Below are positions 60,474 through 64,000 of a stretch of 64,000 nucleotides of DNA, piece after piece (within the stretch, counting starts at the first letter, position 1; each line of letters opens with the position of its first letter). Below the pieces are notes generated by a model. That model was not told where the DNA came from. It was given only the letters and a program-made list of their open reading frames with translations, and made no database searches. The stretch is taken from the NCBI GenBank assembly GCA_965659115.1, contig CBFHUP010000004.1, positions 1-64,000 on the forward strand. The letters run 5' to 3'. Both the position numbers and the translations under genes were made by a program. Origin of the DNA: UBA8752 sp965659115 (GTDB lineage: Bacteria > Bacteroidota > Bacteroidia > Flavobacteriales_D > Sanyastnellaceae).

Positions 60474-61585
60474 TCCGTTGAACGGGGATCAGACCCCTCC
60501 TGTTGTGGGGCGAAGTTACCGAAGACCCTCCCTCCACAAACGTCTCTGTTGGCTCCCGTCACAGAAGCCAATGAAGTTGGCAACCCTGCGGCGGTTCTCC
60601 ATGCAAGCCATGCGAAAGCGGCGGCTTCCTTGCCATCTACCCACGCAGCGTCAGGAACCTCAACCGTCCAACCCTCCGGCAAGAAGTGGCCGATGCGTCC
60701 CACCAGCACCCCGTTGTGGGCCCCTCCACCGGTGAGCAGCACGCGCCCTCCTGAGGGACCCAGCGCCAACGAAGAACCGATGACCTGTGCCATCCACTCT
60801 ACTGCAGTGCACAGGGCGTCCTGAGGAGAGGCAATGCCATCGAGAATGTCGTGCAGTTCTGACAGGTCCTCTGCGGCCAATGACTTGGGCGGGGTGCGCT
60901 GCAAATAGGCCCATTGGTCCAACCTGCCCTTGGCAGCCGCATCCACCTGGCCCTGGGCCGCGCACATTCCGTTCGCGTCGTAGGCCAACCCCATCCGGCC
61001 GGCTTGTCGGTTCAAGAGCAAATTGCAGCCCACCAGATCCCATGCGCGTACCTGAGGCGCTTCTGGTGGCAAGACCGTGGCATTGGCAATTCCGCCAAGG
61101 TTGACACAGCTTCCATAAGCGCCGAAAGCTTGGGCGTCGAACAAGGGAACGAGCGGGGCGCCTTGGCCACCCGCCGCCACGTCGGCGGAGCGGTAATCTG
61201 CGACTACCGGAACCTTCAAAGTTCGGGCGAGCATGCTGGCGTCGCCAATGGCTGCAGTGCCCCGACCGCCGGGTTCGTGAAACAAGGTGTGCCCGCTGAA
61301 ACCGATCAATTGGGGTGTGCCGTGTTTCAATTTCCAATCCTCTAGGCAGGTTTTCAGGGCCTTTGCGACCCAAACCGACCATTCTGTCTCGACTTTAATG
61401 GCTTCAGCGGAGGTGCATTCCCCAAGGTGTCGCAGGGCATTCACCCAACGTTCTGGATAGTCCACCTGTCTGATTTCCAACAGCTCCACATGGCCTCCTC
61501 CTGCCCCAATGCGGCACAAGGCAACATCAAACCCATCGCAAGAGGTCCCCGACATGGTCCCAAGCACCAGGGTTGATTCAGCCAT
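60470..61585 (-). CDS. anmK: Anhydro-N-acetylmuramic acid kinase
   Basis: 371 residues, ASKHA-fold kinase. The start TLVLGTMSGTSCDGFDVALCRI is the AnmK signature; IGFSGHTLFHEPGG and CVNLGGIANATVLP follow, and LTGGGAHNGVLVGRIG is the ATP region. It phosphorylates 1,6-anhydroMurNAc to MurNAc-6-phosphate for peptidoglycan recycling. ATG 61585 gives the family N-terminus; upstream the frame runs into the divergent promoter. Heads the anmK-gdh-nhaD unit. Confidence 0.94.
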   Translation of the reverse strand: MAESTLVLGTMSGTSCDGFDVALCRIGAGGGHVELLEIRQVDYPERWVNALRHLGECTSAEAIKVETEWSVWVAKALKTCLEDWKLKHGTPQLIGFSGHTLFHEPGGRGTAAIGDASMLARTLKVPVVADYRSADVAAGGQGAPLVPLFDAQAFGAYGSCVNLGGIANATVLPPEAPQVRAWDLVGCNLLLNRQAGRMGLAYDANGMCAAQGQVDAAAKGRLDQWAYLQRTPPKSLAAEDLSELHDILDGIASPQDALCTAVEWMAQVIGSSLALGPSGGRVLLTGGGAHNGVLVGRIGHFLPEGWTVEVPDAAWVDGKEAAAFAWLAWRTAAGLPTSLASVTGANRDVCGGRVFGNFAPQQEGSDPRSTE

Positions 61586-61612
61586 GCGCGCGGCTTTGGT
61601 GGGGGTATGGGC

Positions 61613-61620
61613 TATCTTTG
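61613..61620 (+). promoter_or_regulatory. -7 box (TATCTTTG) for the acyl-CoA dehydrogenase gene
   Basis: A perfect TAnnTTTG match with a TTTG at 61595-61598 upstream at slightly short spacing for a -33 element. The ATG is 27 nt beyond the box, giving a normal leader. It lies in the 62-bp space between divergent anmK and this gene. Confidence 0.65.
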
Positions 61621-61647
61621 CATACAGCAATATCGAGCCTCCCTGCA

Positions 61648-62790
61648 ATGATCCTGGAACTCTCTGAAGAACAGAAAGCGGTACGCGATGCCGCCCGTGA
61701 TTTCGCCCAAAACGTCCTGAAACCAGGCGTTATAGAGCGCGACAATGCCCAACGGTTCCCTGCAGAGGAAATCAAACAGCTTGGTGAGCTGGGTTTCATG
61801 GGGATGATGGTGGACCCCAAATACGGTGGGAGCGGCATGGACACCGTAAGCTACGTCCTTGCCATGGAAGAGCTCTCCAAAATCGACGCCTCCGCCTCGG
61901 TCTCGGTCTCGGTCAACAACTCCTTGGTATGCTGGGGCTTAGAAGCCTTTGGTACAGAGGAGCAAAAGGAAAAATTCCTCACGCCCTTGGCCAGCGGAAA
62001 AAAAATCGGAGCCTTCTGTTTGAGTGAGCCCGAAGCGGGCAGTGACGCGACCAGCCAGCGCACTACAGCCATTGACATGGGGGACCATTACCTCGTCAAC
62101 GGCACCAAAAACTGGATCACCAATGGAGGTTCAGCGAGCACCTACTTGGTCATCGCCCAGACCGATGCCGACAAGGGACACCGCGGCATCAACTGTCTCG
62201 TTCTGGAACGGGGCATGGAGGGCTTTACTGTAGGAGCCAAGGAAGACAAAATGGGCATCCGGGGAAGCGACACCCACACCCTGATGTTCCAAGACGTCAA
62301 AGTCCCAAAGTCCAACAGGATTGGGGAAGATGGGTTTGGATTCAAGTTTGCCATGAAGACCCTATCAGGAGGCCGGATCGGCATTGCTGCACAGGCCTTG
62401 GGCATCGCTTCAGGCTCCTTGGAATTTGCCCTGGCTTATTCCAAAGAGCGCAAGGCATTTGGCAAGGAAATCCACAAGCATCAGGCCATCGCATTCAAGT
62501 TGGCCGATATGGCTACGGAAGTTGAGGCTGCGCGCATGCTGTGTTTGAAGGCGGCATGGCTCAAGGACCAAGGTCAAGACTATGACCTCGCCAGTTCCAT
62601 GGCCAAACTTTACGCTTCGGAAGTGGCTGGGCGCGCCTCAGACCAAGCCGTGCAAATTCACGGAGGTTACGGCTACGTCAAAGAATACCACGTCGAAAGG
62701 CTCATGCGTGACTCTAAAATCACGCAGATCTATGAAGGCACGAGCGAAGTACAGCGCATCGTGATTTCGCGCGCCATTCTCCAAGGCTAA
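61648..62790 (+). CDS. Short/medium-chain acyl-CoA dehydrogenase
   Basis: 380 residues, complete ACAD fold. CLSEPEAGSDATSQRT and NGTKNWITNGG bind FAD; IRGSDTHTLMFQDVKVP follows; the catalytic base is E363 in QIYEGTSEVQRIVISR. It oxidises acyl-CoA to enoyl-CoA and passes electrons to ETF. Position of the glutamate in the C-terminal motif fits the butyryl-CoA/short-chain group rather than isovaleryl-CoA dehydrogenase. No fatty acid oxidation partners are adjacent. Convergent with the following gene, 2 bp apart. Confidence 0.93.
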   Translation: MILELSEEQKAVRDAARDFAQNVLKPGVIERDNAQRFPAEEIKQLGELGFMGMMVDPKYGGSGMDTVSYVLAMEELSKIDASASVSVSVNNSLVCWGLEAFGTEEQKEKFLTPLASGKKIGAFCLSEPEAGSDATSQRTTAIDMGDHYLVNGTKNWITNGGSASTYLVIAQTDADKGHRGINCLVLERGMEGFTVGAKEDKMGIRGSDTHTLMFQDVKVPKSNRIGEDGFGFKFAMKTLSGGRIGIAAQALGIASGSLEFALAYSKERKAFGKEIHKHQAIAFKLADMATEVEAARMLCLKAAWLKDQGQDYDLASSMAKLYASEVAGRASDQAVQIHGGYGYVKEYHVERLMRDSKITQIYEGTSEVQRIVISRAILQG

Positions 62791-62792
62791 GG

Positions 62793-63740
62793 TTAAGACG
62801 CCTCTCCCTCGGAGCTGAGACGGCTTTCGGCCACTTCAAAGAGTTGTTGCTCCGCTTCGGATGCTGGGCGGGCTATGCCATCCCCAAAGCTGCGCGATTC
62901 CACGACACCTTCTGCATTCCGTGCGATGATGGTGCTGGATTCAATGTCTGCCTTTACATCAAATGCCACCGCCCGACTCCCGGCAATGCGGTGCAATTGG
63001 ACTGGGGTGCGCACCCGACGCTGCCCGTTCCGTTTGAGCAACATGACGGTCCCTCCTTCATCGACTGTGCAGATGTAGTCCTTCCGGCCCGCCCGCAAAT
63101 GGGCGATGGCTTGCACCCCTTTGCCCTTGGAGGTGTGCTTCCAACCTGGAGTGGGCTCACCCAAGTTGCGGTAATTCAATACCCGGCCATCGGCCAAACC
63201 AAACAGGTACCTTTCTTTTCCATCCCCTTCATAATCAACCAAGGCGAAGCTGGTGATCGCCTCCGAAGGCTTGATGTTGAACCCTGTGATGGGCCTTCCC
63301 TCAGGATCGAGCCCGATGCCTTGGCGCGAGTCCACCAACAGGAACTCTCGAGGTCCATCGTCATTGGCGTCTGGTCGGACGCCCGAGATGAGCGGGGCGT
63401 CCATTTCATATTCCCACATGACATCGCGCTGCGCGCTGCGGCAAGTGACCATGAACAAATCATCCTGCTCTAGGTAAATGTCATCTGCGAATCGAACGAC
63501 CTCATTGGCGAAGCTGAAAGTGACATCTGCTTCTACATCTTCAGCACCTAATGCCGCGCTCAATTCGGCCTCTGAAACACCTTCGTCAAGTCGCTCTGGC
63601 TCATTTGCTGCGTCCGGCGGATGCTCGACATGGGGGTCGGCCGGCGCTGCAGTGCCCGACAAAAATGCCCAAGTGCTCCCACCGGCCAAGCCCAAGGCAA
63701 CCACCAAGGCCATCCAAAAAGTTGTTCCACCCGCGTTCAT
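62793..63740 (-). CDS. Membrane-anchored propeller-like protein of unknown function
   Basis: 315 residues. One N-terminal helix (FWMALVVALGLAGGSTWAFLS), uncleaved by appearance, then an acidic linker, then about 220 residues with repeating beta-blade-like strands: VTCRSAQRDVMWEYEMDAP, FALVDYEGDGKERYLFGLADG, AIAHLRAGRKDYICTVDEGG and GTVMLLKRNGQRRVRT. This suggests an FG-GAP/PQQ-type half propeller facing the periplasm. The family is not recognised. ATG 63740 is preferred; TTG 63749 adds three residues. A TAAATTGG lies 5 nt before the ATG. Confidence 0.7.
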   Translation of the reverse strand: MNAGGTTFWMALVVALGLAGGSTWAFLSGTAAPADPHVEHPPDAANEPERLDEGVSEAELSAALGAEDVEADVTFSFANEVVRFADDIYLEQDDLFMVTCRSAQRDVMWEYEMDAPLISGVRPDANDDGPREFLLVDSRQGIGLDPEGRPITGFNIKPSEAITSFALVDYEGDGKERYLFGLADGRVLNYRNLGEPTPGWKHTSKGKGVQAIAHLRAGRKDYICTVDEGGTVMLLKRNGQRRVRTPVQLHRIAGSRAVAFDVKADIESSTIIARNAEGVVESRSFGDGIARPASEAEQQLFEVAESRLSSEGEAS

Positions 63741-63849
63741 TGGTGCCAATTTATGCGCCTACCAGTGCCATTGAACGCAGACAGTGGGAGAATTTCCCCA
63801 TTCCTACAATGGATGCGGATGCCCCTTTCTCCTTTGTGCGCTGAAGCGA

Positions 63850-64000
63850 TCAGGAAATGCGGCTCCAATCAGGTCGGGATGCACGAAGCCGCTCGACCCC
63901 TGAACGCAGCAGCGCATGGGCTGGCCGGTTCAAATCTGGATCCTGTTTCAAAATGCGCCGGGCCACGTCACGCGCATCTTCCAAAAGCGCGCGGTCTTTG
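63850..64000 (-). CDS. recG: 3' end of ATP-dependent DNA helicase RecG, cut by window
   Basis: About 49 codons visible before the stop. The segment DARDVARRILKQDPDLNRPAH and the ending DWSRIS resemble the C-terminal tail of RecG (AReeAxxILxxDPxL). The gene continues beyond 64000. The identification rests on the tail only, so it is moderate. Confidence 0.6.
   Translation of the reverse strand, partial: KDRALLEDARDVARRILKQDPDLNRPAHALLRSGVERLRASRPDWSRIS

Overview
The window looks like chromosomal DNA of a Bacteroidota bacterium, most likely a high-GC (upper 50s percent by eye), probably marine member of the Flavobacteriales or a close relative. Evidence: an LpxC-FabZ fusion, several proteins with type IX secretion (T9SS) sorting tails, a gliding-motility-type C-terminal domain, a DUF4301 protein, a TrxR-like ferredoxin-NADP reductase, and TAnnTTTG-type -7 promoter boxes with almost no Shine-Dalgarno sequences. 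I see no phage, insertion sequence, CRISPR array or rRNA. The tRNAs are Ser(GGA), Phe(GAA) and Val(TAC).

Layout. 1-4712 (+): end of a surface polysaccharide cluster with overlapping genes (UDP-xylose synthase-like, WbpD-like acetyltransferase, TviB/WbpO-like dehydrogenase, RmlB, CpsB/YwqE-like phosphatase). 4755-8614 (-): trmB, an alkyltransferase-like gene, mrp, nfu, ferredoxin reductase and a [2Fe-2S] ferredoxin. 8635-15699 (+): a MurG-like glycosyltransferase, a large LamG/FG-GAP membrane protein with a cytoplasmic tail resembling a winged helix, tadA, mgtE and a 2-hydroxyacid dehydrogenase. 15701-18261 (-): exbB, a small membrane protein and two exbD genes. 18392-23693: a pirin with a Tat signal, tRNA-Ser, asparaginase, TatD, HemJ, a thioesterase and a GT9 glycosyltransferase. 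23792-32143 (-): one 2783-residue secreted repeat protein.

32443-39095 (+): tRNA-Phe, aroB, the lipid A genes lpxD, lpxC-fabZ and lpxA, an ABC ATPase and a T9SS protein. 39156-48751: DUF4301 protein, orphan Hpt protein, galE, a PAP2-like membrane protein, rpoN, asnS, a LolD/MacB-type ATPase and a choice-of-anchor-L protein with a gliding-motility C-terminus. 48764-57740: gpmI, a methyltransferase, tRNA-Val, a vanadium haloperoxidase-like enzyme with a dockerin-like tail, folC, a double GNAT protein and a second TonB-ExbD-ExbB set. 57843-64000: nhaD, glutamate dehydrogenase-family enzyme, anmK, an acyl-CoA dehydrogenase, a membrane-anchored propeller-like protein and the 3' end of recG.

The most striking observations are two. 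First, a recurrent promoter geometry: a -7 box (TAnnTTTG, or a TAnnTTCG variant) sits 4-7 nt before the start codon of many unrelated genes, exactly 4 nt in at least seven, which implies leaderless or nearly leaderless mRNAs. Second, the LamG/FG-GAP protein reads as a one-piece transmembrane sensor-regulator and is preceded by a cluster of inverted repeats.
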